61,983 bases of DNA from Flavobacteriales bacterium (lineage in GTDB: Bacteria > Bacteroidota > Bacteroidia > Flavobacteriales_D > Crocinitomicaceae). The stretch's first letter is position 1. The number at the start of each line of letters is the position of its first letter. The notes under the pieces are model-generated. The model saw only the letters and a list, made by a program, of their open reading frames with translations. It did not search any database and had not been told where the DNA came from. The position numbers and the translations under genes are program-made. Shown piece by piece: positions 8,032 through 16,866 of the stretch. Location of the stretch: contig CANFRV010000023.1 of the NCBI GenBank assembly GCA_947449575.1, positions 1-61,983 on the forward strand. Reading direction: 5' to 3'.

Positions 8032-8756
8032 TGAGTGATATAAAAGATGAAAGAGGATTTAATCAGATTTTCGAAAATACAAAGGCTGCAAAAATAAGAA
8101 AGGAAAGAAGATGTGATTATATGATTGGACAAATGGAAAAACATAAGTTTACTATTGACACGAACATATTAGAAATTGGTTGCGGAACCGGAGAAGCATT
8201 GAAGTATATTTCTGAAAGAACGACCGCATGTTGTTTAGGGGTTGATTTATCTCAAAAATTTATTGATATTTCCAATAAAAATTATGAAAATTTAAATCTT
8301 TCTTTTGAAGTAGCAGACTTTAATAATCCTGCTTCTTTCGGCGGAAAAATAGCTTTTGATAAATTTGATTATGTTATTGGTAATGGAATTTTACACCATT
8401 TATATTACAATCTCGATGACTCCCTTGCCAATTTGCATAAACTCCTAAAGCCAGGTGGAAAAATTATTTTCATTGAACCAAATATTTATAATCCATATGT
8501 TTCTTTGATTTTTAAAATCCCATATTTACGAAGAAAAACATTTTTAGAGCCAGATGAAATGGCCTTTTCATCTCGATTTATAAAGAAAAAATTGAAAAAG
8601 GCAGGATTTTCAAGCTGTTCAGCAGAAATAAAAGATTTTTTATTGCCTAATATACCTGAAAAGTTAATTAAGACCGTAATTAATGTTGGCTCAATATTAG
8701 AAAAAACTCCATTTACTTATTTTGCTCAATCAATCTTTATTACAGCAATAAAGTAG
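8031..8756 (+). CDS. Class I SAM-dependent methyltransferase
   Basis: 241 aa with motif I ILEIGCGTGEALKYI (about residues 46-60), GVDLSQKFI after it, FDYVIGNGILHHL as post-motif, and LLKPGGKIIFIEPN as motif III. This is a UbiG/COQ3-like methyltransferase of general type. It overlaps the preceding methyltransferase by one base. Two methyltransferases in a row in a polysaccharide locus suggest O-methylation of sugars or a methylated chain terminator, as used by some ABC-exported O-antigens. The exact role is inference. Confidence 0.86.
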   Translation: MSDIKDERGFNQIFENTKAAKIRKERRCDYMIGQMEKHKFTIDTNILEIGCGTGEALKYISERTTACCLGVDLSQKFIDISNKNYENLNLSFEVADFNNPASFGGKIAFDKFDYVIGNGILHHLYYNLDDSLANLHKLLKPGGKIIFIEPNIYNPYVSLIFKIPYLRRKTFLEPDEMAFSSRFIKKKLKKAGFSSCSAEIKDFLLPNIPEKLIKTVINVGSILEKTPFTYFAQSIFITAIK

Positions 8757-8827
8757 ATTTTTATTTAAAAAATGTATTTCCCCTTGGTAGAAATTAATTA
8801 TTTATTAAAAACTATTATAATATTTAA

Positions 8828-10807
8828 ATGTTAAAATTAATTCTTAATCAATATCTTTTATCTTTAATATCTTTCTATATCATTTATTGCATTGGGAAAG
8901 TTATAATCTCTTTTTTTAAAGTGAGGAATCTTAACTTTTATTTTAGTTTGTTTTTAACCAATCTAATTGGCTTAATTGTTCTAATTTTTTTATATTCTGT
9001 CACTCAATCTAACTTTAAAACAATAAACATTTTATTAATCCCTTTTTTCTTACTCTTTTCAATCCATTTTAGAAAATATTTTGTCTTTAGAAGTCCTGCT
9101 TATAAGGTGGTTTTAAAAGAAATACTTTTTTTAACTGTGATAATTTCTTGTTTTTTCTTATATCATTTATTATTTATTATTGACTTCGATTCACTTGCAT
9201 TAAAATCAACATTTCCTGATTATAGTTGTTATGCCTCGTACTCGGAAAATCTAAAAATAAATGGTTTTGAATCTATTTTATCTGAAATGAGTTTTGTTTT
9301 TCCAGATTCGTATGATGGCACTTCTCCCTATCATTATTCAGAATTATGGTTAAATGCTTTTTATTCTGAGATTTTTAGAAATTCAACTTTGAATAGTTAT
9401 TATTTTACTGTAATTCCTTTATTACTTTCAGTTTACTTTATAGGTCTATATTCGATTATTAAAATAAAATTAGTTAATGTAAATAAGTATTATCAAATTT
9501 TATTAGCAGTATTACTTTTATTTATTACGTCAATTTTTGATCCGTTTCATCATCAGTTTTTTTTTAAAAATTATCCTTTCATTTCGAATTTTTCTATTAT
9601 GGGATTCGGTCAAAAATTAATTTTTGTTTATTTGTTCTTACTATTAGGGTTACATTTATTAATGTCGGGTAATAACAAAATAGGCTCTTCCGTTATTTTG
9701 ATGGTCCCAATTTTTTCTGTAAGTTTTTTACCAGGTATTTATGGCGGGGGGCTCCTGTATTTATTTTTATTATTTATTCAAAACAAATTTGTACTTAATA
9801 AAAGAGGGTTAAAATTTGTAATTTTTATAGTTTTTCTTCTGATCTTGTATTATTTATTTTATAAATTTAACAGTAATATCTTAACAAATGATGCACTAGA
9901 CAATTCAACAAGTGGCTCGATAGTGTCAAGGCTGCCTAATGACTTACAAAATGGTTTTTCTTTTATTAACTTAAAGTTATTTTTTGCAAATCTAATTACA
10001 TATTATTTCCCAGCATTATTTCATCATTTATTCTATCACTTAAAAGACTTATGGATTGGTTTTTTATTTTTTTTCCCATTCTTCATTTTATTATTTTCTG
10101 TTTGTAAAAATTATAAGTCCGTCTTTTTTTTAATTTTTTGTATTTTCATAACCGGCAGCATATCTCTAGTTATGATAGATGGGATGCTAAATAGTGCGCA
10201 ATTTTTAACTAACTTGTCTGCGTTTTTTTCTATTTTCATAATGTTACTTCATATTGAGTTTTATAAGATTTCAAACTTTAGTTTATTAAGAAATAAAATT
10301 ATAATCTTCTTTTTATTTTCACTTCAAATCTTTTTTTGTGCTTATCCTACAATAGTTGAAAAAGTAAAGAGTAGCAGAAAATCTAATAATAGAACTTTTA
10401 TAAATAAAATTGCTGCTGAATTAAAAGAAGAAAAAATTATCATATTAGAATTTTATAGTACCAAAGATTTTCAACCGTTATTGTATGAAAATTGGATCAA
10501 TTCAAATGATTTAAAAATGTTAAATCAAATTACAAATAAGACTATTTTTTATTTATTGGGTAATCCTGAAGTGTATTTGATGAAAAATAAATTAGCGCAT
10601 GAAAGCAAAGTTCTTTATAGTTATGGGACACCTATAAATTATTGGTATGCTTTAAGCAGAAAGAATAATTTAGAATCCTTTGTTAAAAAGTTCAACATAA
10701 GATATTGTTATTTTAAAAGAGGTGTTAAGGTTCCTTTATTTATCGAAAATAATGTAAAAAAGATGTTAGAGGATCAGTTTCAAAATAAATTTTATATATT
10801 AAATTAA
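8828..10807 (+). CDS. Large polytopic membrane protein, GT-C-like
   Basis: This 659-aa protein has about a dozen or more membrane segments and a soluble C-terminal tail of some 140 residues rich in Lys/Asn. A long first extracytoplasmic loop with acidic residues (FPDYSCYASYSEN, about residues 136-148) followed by more helices resembles GT-C-fold glycosyltransferases, which use lipid-linked sugars. No diagnostic family motif is clear, and a polymerase is the alternative. Base composition is very AT-rich even for this window, with many TTT/TTA codons. It is separated by 71 nt from the methyltransferase and 12 nt from the ABC permease. Confidence 0.6.
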   Translation: MLKLILNQYLLSLISFYIIYCIGKVIISFFKVRNLNFYFSLFLTNLIGLIVLIFLYSVTQSNFKTINILLIPFFLLFSIHFRKYFVFRSPAYKVVLKEILFLTVIISCFFLYHLLFIIDFDSLALKSTFPDYSCYASYSENLKINGFESILSEMSFVFPDSYDGTSPYHYSELWLNAFYSEIFRNSTLNSYYFTVIPLLLSVYFIGLYSIIKIKLVNVNKYYQILLAVLLLFITSIFDPFHHQFFFKNYPFISNFSIMGFGQKLIFVYLFLLLGLHLLMSGNNKIGSSVILMVPIFSVSFLPGIYGGGLLYLFLLFIQNKFVLNKRGLKFVIFIVFLLILYYLFYKFNSNILTNDALDNSTSGSIVSRLPNDLQNGFSFINLKLFFANLITYYFPALFHHLFYHLKDLWIGFLFFFPFFILLFSVCKNYKSVFFLIFCIFITGSISLVMIDGMLNSAQFLTNLSAFFSIFIMLLHIEFYKISNFSLLRNKIIIFFLFSLQIFFCAYPTIVEKVKSSRKSNNRTFINKIAAELKEEKIIILEFYSTKDFQPLLYENWINSNDLKMLNQITNKTIFYLLGNPEVYLMKNKLAHESKVLYSYGTPINYWYALSRKNNLESFVKKFNIRYCYFKRGVKVPLFIENNVKKMLEDQFQNKFYILN

Positions 10808-10819
10808 CGCAGTAATAAA

Positions 10820-11674
10820 TTGAAAAGTATTAATAATTGGACGCACACCATCCAACCAAAAACAAAATGGTTACATATCAATCTGAAAGAGATTTGGGAG
10901 TACAGAGATTTAATATTCATTTTCGTTAAGAGGGACATTGTTTCCATCAACAAGCAAACCGTTTTGGGTCCGCTTTGGTTTTTTTTGGCGCCTCTGTTTA
11001 CGGTTTTTATTTACACGTTCGTTTTTAGTGGCATTGCCCAAATTTCAACGGATGGTATACCAGCGCCATTATTTTATTTAGCGGGAATAACTTTATGGGG
11101 TTATTTTCAGTCCTGTTTTATGGCAACCACAACTACTTTTACGGCAAACGCAAGCTTGTTTGGAAAAGTATATTTCCCTCGATTGGTTTCACCGATTTCA
11201 ACCGTCTTTTCAAATTTATTGAAATTTTTAATACAGTTGGGTTTATTCTTTTGCTTGTGGGGGTACTACTTTTACAAAGGAGAGATTCATCCCAATAAAG
11301 CGCTTCTTTTGTTGCCAGTTTTAATTTTTTTACTCGGAGGTATTTCATTGGGTCTAGGGATTATTATTTCGTCATTAACTACTAAATATAGAGATTTAAC
11401 CTATTTTATTTCTTTTGGTATAACGTTACTGATGTATGTTACCCCCGTTATTTATCCACTCTCTTCCATCAAAGAAAAATATCAATTCGCCTATCATGTG
11501 TTAGAATATAATCCTATTTCGCCTCTCATTGAAGCTTTTCGCTATGGGTTTATGGGAAAAGGTACGTTTAGCGTTTTTGATTTAGCATATAGTTTTGTAT
11601 TTATGGTAGTTGTTCTTTTTGTAGGGATTATTTTGTTTAATAGAACAGAGAAGACATTTATGGATACTGTTTAG
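10820..11674 (+). CDS. wzm: ABC-2 polysaccharide exporter, membrane subunit (Wzm/TagG type)
   Basis: 284 aa, six membrane segments. The N-terminal signature IWEYRDLIFIFVKRDIV and the central LGPLWFFLAPL are typical of Wzm, KpsM and TagG permeases, which form the channel that exports finished polysaccharide across the inner membrane. The start is TTG at 10820. The partner ATPase is at 12883, separated by an acyltransferase gene instead of lying next to it. Its upstream neighbour is the GT-C-like protein. Confidence 0.93.
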   Translation: MKSINNWTHTIQPKTKWLHINLKEIWEYRDLIFIFVKRDIVSINKQTVLGPLWFFLAPLFTVFIYTFVFSGIAQISTDGIPAPLFYLAGITLWGYFQSCFMATTTTFTANASLFGKVYFPRLVSPISTVFSNLLKFLIQLGLFFCLWGYYFYKGEIHPNKALLLLPVLIFLLGGISLGLGIIISSLTTKYRDLTYFISFGITLLMYVTPVIYPLSSIKEKYQFAYHVLEYNPISPLIEAFRYGFMGKGTFSVFDLAYSFVFMVVVLFVGIILFNRTEKTFMDTV

Positions 11675-11786
11675 GGAGGGATGCAGAGTTTGTTTAACCA
11701 CAGAGTTAAATGAGTTTTGCGCGGAGTATCACAGAGTTTTTAGAGATGAATTACTGTGAATAGACATTAATGGTTACTGAGTAAAT
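11675..11786. other. Short spacer with CACAGAG repeats
   Basis: 112 nt containing several (A)CCACAGAGT / TCACAGAGT motifs, a form of short direct repeat. No ORF or clear promoter is seen. It separates the exporter permease from the inserted acyltransferase gene. Confidence 0.4.
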
Positions 11787-12881
11787 ATGAAAGAAGCTGG
11801 GAAATTGAAATTTATTGATTCTTTAAGAGGACTTGCAATACTTATGGTTGTGATGATTCATGTTTCTCAAGTAGGAGATGCAGAATATCCACTTTTTTTT
11901 CAAAATATTTTTAACTTTGGTAGATACGGTGTGCAATTGTTTTTTATGTGCAGTGCTTTTACTATTTTTCTTTCTTTCGAAAGAAGGTCGAAAATTGATA
12001 AATATCCGATTTTATTTTTTTTTACTAGAAGATTCTTTAGAATTGCACCACTCTTTTATATAGCGATATTATATTATCTATTTCAGGATGGATTCGGTCC
12101 AAGATTTTGGCTGGGGGATCAAAATACGGTAACAATTTACAACATCATTTCTTCATTTTTATTTGTAAATTCATTTAACCCATATTGGATAAACAGCATT
12201 GTACCAGGCGGTTGGTCGATAGCAATTGAGATGATTTTTTACTTAATGGTACCGATACTTGCTAAATATTTAACCTCACATAAAAAGGTAATCTTAACGA
12301 TATTATTTTCAGTGATATGTTCTTATTTCTTTAATAATTTTTTCATGCATCATCAGTTGATATCAGATAATTTCTTATGGAGAGAATATACCTATTTTAA
12401 TATAATAAATCAATTTTATTTTTTTATTTTAGGAATTTCACTGTTCTTTTTTTACAAAGATTCAAAAGATTGGATTAAAAGCATCTCTAAGTTTGGAATT
12501 CTCTATTCCATTTTGATTTTAATTAGTATTGCAACTGATTTTAAAATATTTTTAGATGAGAAAGTTTTATGCGGATTATTGTTTAGTATTTTATTCTTAT
12601 ATGTCTATATTTATCAACCGAAGATATTAGTTAATAATTTTTTTATTTCAATAGGTAAAAATAGTTATTCAATCTATTTATGCCATTTTGCTGTAATTTA
12701 CATTTTTAATAAATTACATATTCTCAACATTATTGATATGGCATTAACAAATTATTTTCTGCTTTACATTTTAATTCTATTATCGTCATATTTAATTGCT
12801 GAACTTACTAAGAAAAATATAGAAGCGAGATTTATTAATTGGGGAGAGGTGTTAATAAAAAAAATCACAATAAATTTTTAA
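11787..12881 (+). CDS. Acyltransferase family 3 membrane protein
   Basis: 364 aa with about ten membrane helices. FIDSLRGLAILMVVMIHV (about residues 9-26) holds the conserved Arg and catalytic His. RRFFRIAPLFYIAILY (about 82-97) and GGWSIAIEMIFYLM are further AT3 hallmarks. Such OafA-like enzymes O-acetylate polysaccharide at the membrane. The gene sits between the exporter permease and its ATPase, with only 1 nt before the latter, so it seems part of the same transcript. It might modify the chain close to export. Confidence 0.9.
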   Translation: MKEAGKLKFIDSLRGLAILMVVMIHVSQVGDAEYPLFFQNIFNFGRYGVQLFFMCSAFTIFLSFERRSKIDKYPILFFFTRRFFRIAPLFYIAILYYLFQDGFGPRFWLGDQNTVTIYNIISSFLFVNSFNPYWINSIVPGGWSIAIEMIFYLMVPILAKYLTSHKKVILTILFSVICSYFFNNFFMHHQLISDNFLWREYTYFNIINQFYFFILGISLFFFYKDSKDWIKSISKFGILYSILILISIATDFKIFLDEKVLCGLLFSILFLYVYIYQPKILVNNFFISIGKNSYSIYLCHFAVIYIFNKLHILNIIDMALTNYFLLYILILLSSYLIAELTKKNIEARFINWGEVLIKKITINF

Positions 12882-12882
12882 G

Positions 12883-14184
12883 ATGGTTAGGACTTTAATA
12901 AAAGTAGAAAACCTATCAAAACAATACCGTTTAGGGGTTGTAGGAACTGGGACGATGCGAGATGACTTCACTAGATGGTGGAGTGGGGTTCGCGGGAAGG
13001 AAAATCCCTTGTTGAAATTAGGTGAAAAAAATGACCGGACGATCATTGGAAATTCTGACTATGTATGGTCTTTGAGAGATATTAATTTTGATGTGAATCA
13101 AGGGGATGTGCTGGGAATTATCGGAAGAAATGGGGCAGGAAAGAGTACGCTTTTAAAAATACTTTCTAGGATTACAGCACCGAGTACAGGAAGTGTTAAA
13201 ATAAAAGGAAGAGTGGCCTCTTTACTTGAAGTGGGAACAGGCTTTCATCCCGAATTGACAGGGAAAGAAAATATCTATTTGAATGGAGCGATTTTAGGGA
13301 TGAAAAAGTCGGAGATCACCAAGAAATTAGATGAAATTATAGAATTTAGTTCTGTTGAAAGGTATATCGATACGCCTGTAAAACGCTATTCTTCTGGAAT
13401 GTATGTGCGCTTAGCTTTTGCTGTGGCAGCTCATTTAGACCCTGAAATTTTGATTATTGATGAGGTATTAGCCGTGGGAGATGCGGAGTTTCAAAATAAA
13501 TGTTTAGGAAAAATCAAGGATATATCTACGGAAGGGAAGACGGTTTTATTTGTTAGTCACAACATGGGCTCTGTGCAAAATTTGTGCACTAGAGGTATTT
13601 TATTAAACAATGGCGAGGTTTTGTTTGACGGCTCTGCAGTTGATGCTGTAAATGCGTATGTTTCCAATTCTATCAGTTTAAATTTTTCAAATTTTGTAGA
13701 AATTAAAGCTGAACATAAAAATAGTGGTGTTTTTCAAGAGATAGAAGTTAAATCAGTTGAATTAAAAGAAAATTTCCCGAACAATCAATACGCCACAAAT
13801 GATGAACTCACAGTCGAAATTACGCTGTATGGCAATGAATCGATCAATGATTTTAGAGTTGCGTTTGGGATCTATACGATACAAGAAGAAGGAGTAGCTG
13901 CCCATTTTACGGATCCAAAATTTAGTATTAAAAAAGGCGAGGAGAAAAAAATAAGTTTAAAAATAGTTAATCATCAATTGGCCAAAGGTCAATATTATTT
14001 TAACTTCGCAATAGGAAAAGGAAATGAAGTGACAGGCGTAAAAGAATTTGACATTGTAATGAAGACCTTGTTTTTCGAAATTGCATACACAGACAAAGAT
14101 CATTTAAAAGGGATAGTAATGTGGGATCAACAAGGTTGGGGTAAAATTAATTTTCAAAATGTGGAATCCATTGAAATACAATAA
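12883..14184 (+). CDS. wzt: ABC polysaccharide exporter ATPase with C-terminal cargo domain (Wzt type)
   Basis: 433 aa. The nucleotide-binding domain spans about residues 1-250: Walker A GRNGAGKST (80-88), signature YSSGMYVRLAFA (about 168-179) and Walker B LIIDEVLAVGD (about 190-200). A further ~170 residues form the Wzt C-terminal beta-sandwich seen in exporters that recognise the chain's non-reducing end. The extra domain suggests export of a capped O-antigen-like polymer, and the methyltransferases at 7279 and 8031 could supply a cap (inference). Partner permease: 10820. Confidence 0.95.
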   Translation: MVRTLIKVENLSKQYRLGVVGTGTMRDDFTRWWSGVRGKENPLLKLGEKNDRTIIGNSDYVWSLRDINFDVNQGDVLGIIGRNGAGKSTLLKILSRITAPSTGSVKIKGRVASLLEVGTGFHPELTGKENIYLNGAILGMKKSEITKKLDEIIEFSSVERYIDTPVKRYSSGMYVRLAFAVAAHLDPEILIIDEVLAVGDAEFQNKCLGKIKDISTEGKTVLFVSHNMGSVQNLCTRGILLNNGEVLFDGSAVDAVNAYVSNSISLNFSNFVEIKAEHKNSGVFQEIEVKSVELKENFPNNQYATNDELTVEITLYGNESINDFRVAFGIYTIQEEGVAAHFTDPKFSIKKGEEKKISLKIVNHQLAKGQYYFNFAIGKGNEVTGVKEFDIVMKTLFFEIAYTDKDHLKGIVMWDQQGWGKINFQNVESIEIQ

Positions 14185-14319
14185 AATGGCATCATACAAT
14201 AAAATGGCACAGAGACGTATTTCAATACGTCTACTGGAAACGTATTTCCATACGTCCCCATTAAATGTATAACAACATGTCAACGATACCATAATCAAAA
14301 AATGATTTAAAAAATAAAA
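14185..14319. repeat. Duplicated spacer with ACGTAT hairpins
   Basis: After the wzt stop, ATACAATAAAATGGCA occurs twice in tandem (about 14176-14207). Two hairpins follow: AGACGTAT...ATACGTCT at 14213-14232, and a related GGAAACGTATTTCCATACGTCC at about 14236-14257. A like-built hairpin is at 58208-58230. These look like short palindromic intergenic repeats and may also end the wzt transcript. Confidence 0.6.
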
Positions 14320-15096
14320 ATGAAAGTAGTAATATTTGCAGGAGGTTTAGGAACACGTTTGTCGGAAGAAACAGATATTCGGCCAAAACCAATGGTTGAA
14401 ATTGGGGGGAAACCTATCTTGTGGCACATCATGAAGATTTATAGTCAATATGGGTTCGATGAATTTATTATTTGTCTTGGCTATAAAAACTATGTGATCA
14501 AGGAATATTTCATGAATTATTATTTACATAATTCGGATGTTACGATTGAATTAGGAAATAATAAAGTCGATGTGCATTATTCTAACGCTGAATCATTTAA
14601 GGTGACTTTAGTGGATACTGGTTTGGAGACGAAAACGGCTGGCAGGTTGAAAAGAGTTCAAAAATACGTAGGAAATGAGACATTCATGTTGACCTATGGA
14701 GATGGATTAGCGGATGTAAATATTGATGATTTATTGGCTTTTCATAATAAGCATGGTAAAATCGCAACGCTCACTGCTGTGCAACCGGAGGCTCGTTTTG
14801 GAGGCATGGATTTATCGGAATCCGATGAGGTGTTGCGTTTTCAAGAAAAGCCGAAAGGAGATGGGAAATGGATAAATGGTGGTTTTTTTGTTTTGAAGCC
14901 AGAAGTTTTTAACTATTTACCTGAAAAGTGCGATGCCATGATGTGGGAAGAAGATCCACTGGAAAATTTAACAAAAGACAAGCAATTAAGCGCCTATAAA
15001 CATTATGGTTTTTGGAAATGCATGGATGCTTTGCGAGATAAAATAGAATTAGAAGAATTGTGGAAAAGCAAAACAGCTAAATGGAAAGTATGGTAG
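14320..15096 (+). CDS. rfbF: Glucose-1-phosphate cytidylyltransferase
   Basis: 258 aa. FAGGLGTRLSEETDIRPKP (residues 6-24) is the sugar-nucleotidyltransferase signature, and the following PMVEIGGKPILWHIMKIY is typical of RfbF. The enzyme makes CDP-glucose from glucose-1-phosphate and CTP, the first step to CDP-linked deoxy- or branched sugars. It heads the nucleotide-sugar block and overlaps the next SDR gene. The usual next enzymes, CDP-glucose 4,6-dehydratase (RfbG) and RfbH, are not recognisable in this window. Confidence 0.96.
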   Translation: MKVVIFAGGLGTRLSEETDIRPKPMVEIGGKPILWHIMKIYSQYGFDEFIICLGYKNYVIKEYFMNYYLHNSDVTIELGNNKVDVHYSNAESFKVTLVDTGLETKTAGRLKRVQKYVGNETFMLTYGDGLADVNIDDLLAFHNKHGKIATLTAVQPEARFGGMDLSESDEVLRFQEKPKGDGKWINGGFFVLKPEVFNYLPEKCDAMMWEEDPLENLTKDKQLSAYKHYGFWKCMDALRDKIELEELWKSKTAKWKVW

Positions 15097-16139
15097 ATAA
15101 AAAAATATTAATTCTTGGCAATTTAGGGTATGTTGGCCCTGAATTGACAAAGCTGTTAAGAAATAAATACCCTAAAAGCCACATTACTGGTTTTGATTGT
15201 GGTTTCTTTTCTAAATTTTATACGACAGATTTATTTGCACCAGACAATTTATTAGATGTCCAACTATACGGAGACGTTCGTAAAGCGGAGAATTTAGATC
15301 TCAGTCAATACGATTCAATTATTGGATTGGCAGCTATTTCAAATGATCCGATCGGAAACAAATTTGAAGAAGTAACCATCGATGTAAATTGCGATAGTTT
15401 AGTAAGGATAGGGCAAAGAGCAAAAGAAGCAGGGGTGAAATCATTTGTTTTTGCGTCTAGTTGCAGTGTATATGGTTTTGCAGAAGAAGGAGATAGAACG
15501 GAAATTTCGGAGGTTAATCCTTTGACCGCTTACGCTAAATCGAAGGTGAAAGCGGAAGTGGAGTTAAAGAAAATAGCAACATCAGATTTTAAAGTGACGT
15601 GCCTTCGTTTCGCTACAGCATGTGGAATGAGCGATCGCCTTCGTTTGGATTTGGTATTGAATGATTTTGTTGCTTGTGCAATAGCAAATAATCATATTGA
15701 AATATTGAGTGATGGCTTACCTTGGAGACCATTAATCAACGTAAAAGATATGGGCCTTGCCATCGATTGGGCGATCAACAGAGAAAGTTCAGACGCATTT
15801 GTTCTAGTAAACGCAGGAACGAATGAGTGGAATTATCAAGTATTTGAATTGGCAGAAGCTGTAAAACAAGTTTTCCCTTCCATTACGGTATCCATCAATG
15901 AAAACGCAGCGCCTGATAAAAGATCATACAGAGTAAATTTTGATAAGTTTAAACAAATTGCTCCAGATCATCAGCCAAAATATAATTTAAAACAAACGAT
16001 ATTGGAATTACAAGAGGGATTAGAAAAGATTAATTTCAATGACAAAAACTTCAGAAATTCGAATTTAATTCGTTTAAATGTGATTAATCAATTGATAGAA
16101 AAGGAAATTGTAGACAAAGATTTATACATTAAAAAATAG
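15090..16139 (+). CDS. SDR-family NAD(P)-dependent sugar epimerase/reductase
   Basis: About 349 aa from the ATG at 15090 (an in-frame ATG at 15081 is possible; both overlap the rfbF stop). It has the Rossmann motif GNLGYVG, the FASSCSVYG strand with the catalytic Ser region, and YAKSK supplying Tyr and Lys of the active site. It acts on a nucleotide sugar, and by neighbourhood on a CDP-sugar. It lacks the pattern of CDP-glucose 4,6-dehydratases, so its exact reaction (epimerase or 4-ketoreductase) is open. Confidence 0.85.
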   Translation: MVDKKILILGNLGYVGPELTKLLRNKYPKSHITGFDCGFFSKFYTTDLFAPDNLLDVQLYGDVRKAENLDLSQYDSIIGLAAISNDPIGNKFEEVTIDVNCDSLVRIGQRAKEAGVKSFVFASSCSVYGFAEEGDRTEISEVNPLTAYAKSKVKAEVELKKIATSDFKVTCLRFATACGMSDRLRLDLVLNDFVACAIANNHIEILSDGLPWRPLINVKDMGLAIDWAINRESSDAFVLVNAGTNEWNYQVFELAEAVKQVFPSITVSINENAAPDKRSYRVNFDKFKQIAPDHQPKYNLKQTILELQEGLEKINFNDKNFRNSNLIRLNVINQLIEKEIVDKDLYIKK

Positions 16140-16203
16140 GTAGCGCTTTTGTTTCCCCCTTTGGAGGGGGATCAAGGGGGAGGACATACTAAGAAGTTAT
16201 ACG
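16140..16203. repeat. GC-rich hairpin repeat (CCCCCTTTGGAGGGGG type)
   Basis: A short, comparatively GC-rich hairpin, CCCCCTTTGGAGGGGG, is followed by a second half-arm AAGGGGGAGGA. It is of the same design as the two hairpins at 16746 and 16818, in otherwise AT-rich DNA. Confidence 0.65.
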
Positions 16204-16734
16204 ATGATATTCACAGAAACAAAATTAAAAGGAGCATTCACAATTGACATGACTCCAATTCAAGATGAACGAGGCTTTTTTGGACGAACCTTTTGTGAAA
16301 AAGAGTTCAGAAATGCAGGTTTAGAAACGGTATATGTACAAGCAAACGCTTCTCGTAGTAAGGAGAAATACACCTTGCGAGGAATGCATTATCAAATAAA
16401 CGGTTGCGAAGAAATTAAAGTAATACGATGTGTAAGAGGCAGAATTCAAGATGTAATTATTGACTTACGCAAAGATTCTGAAACCTATTGTCAGCATATT
16501 AAAGTCGAACTTTCAGAGGATAACAAAAGAATGTTGTACGTTCCCAAAGGTTTCGCGCACGGATTTTTAACCTTGGAAGAAGATTGTGAAGTAGCCTACA
16601 TGGTTTCTTCAGAATATTCGCCCGCAAATGAAACAGCAGTTAGATGGGATGATCCTGCTTTTAATATCGAATGGGCCGCAAAACCAGTTGTCCTTTCAGA
16701 AAAAGATGCAAAGCACCCCAATTACTTAATTTAA
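16204..16734 (+). CDS. rfbC: dTDP-4-dehydrorhamnose 3,5-epimerase-like protein (RmlC fold)
   Basis: 176 aa, cupin fold. The catalytic His lies in LRGMHYQ (His62), and the family's DERGFFGRTF near the start, VIRCVRGRIQDVIIDLR strand and YVPKGFAHGFL are all present. RmlC-type enzymes invert C3 and/or C5 of 4-keto sugars. Since the neighbours handle CDP-sugars, the substrate may be a CDP-4-keto sugar rather than dTDP-rhamnose precursors. No rmlA, rmlB or rmlD lies in the window, which supports that view. Confidence 0.92.
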   Translation: MIFTETKLKGAFTIDMTPIQDERGFFGRTFCEKEFRNAGLETVYVQANASRSKEKYTLRGMHYQINGCEEIKVIRCVRGRIQDVIIDLRKDSETYCQHIKVELSEDNKRMLYVPKGFAHGFLTLEEDCEVAYMVSSEYSPANETAVRWDDPAFNIEWAAKPVVLSEKDAKHPNYLI

Positions 16735-16740
16735 TAGTTT

Positions 16741-16857
16741 TTACACTTCCCTCCTTGAGGAGGGATTGAGGGAGGTGACAATGTGAATCTTATGAATATA
16801 CTTAATTTAATATTTTTTACACTTCCCTCCTCGAGGAGGGATCGAGGGAGGTGACAA
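16741..16857. repeat. Tandem duplication carrying two GC-rich hairpins
   Basis: Two ~72-nt units, each containing CACTTCCCTCCTYGAGGAGG followed by GAGGGAGGTGAC. The second unit's TCCCTCCTCGAGGAGGGA (about 16823-16840) is a perfect 18-nt palindrome. The first unit differs only at the two Y positions in the hairpin. The duplication includes the sequence TATGAATATACT that also forms the start of the next gene, leaving a decoy ATG upstream. Confidence 0.8.
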
Positions 16858-16866
16858 TTGAATTCT

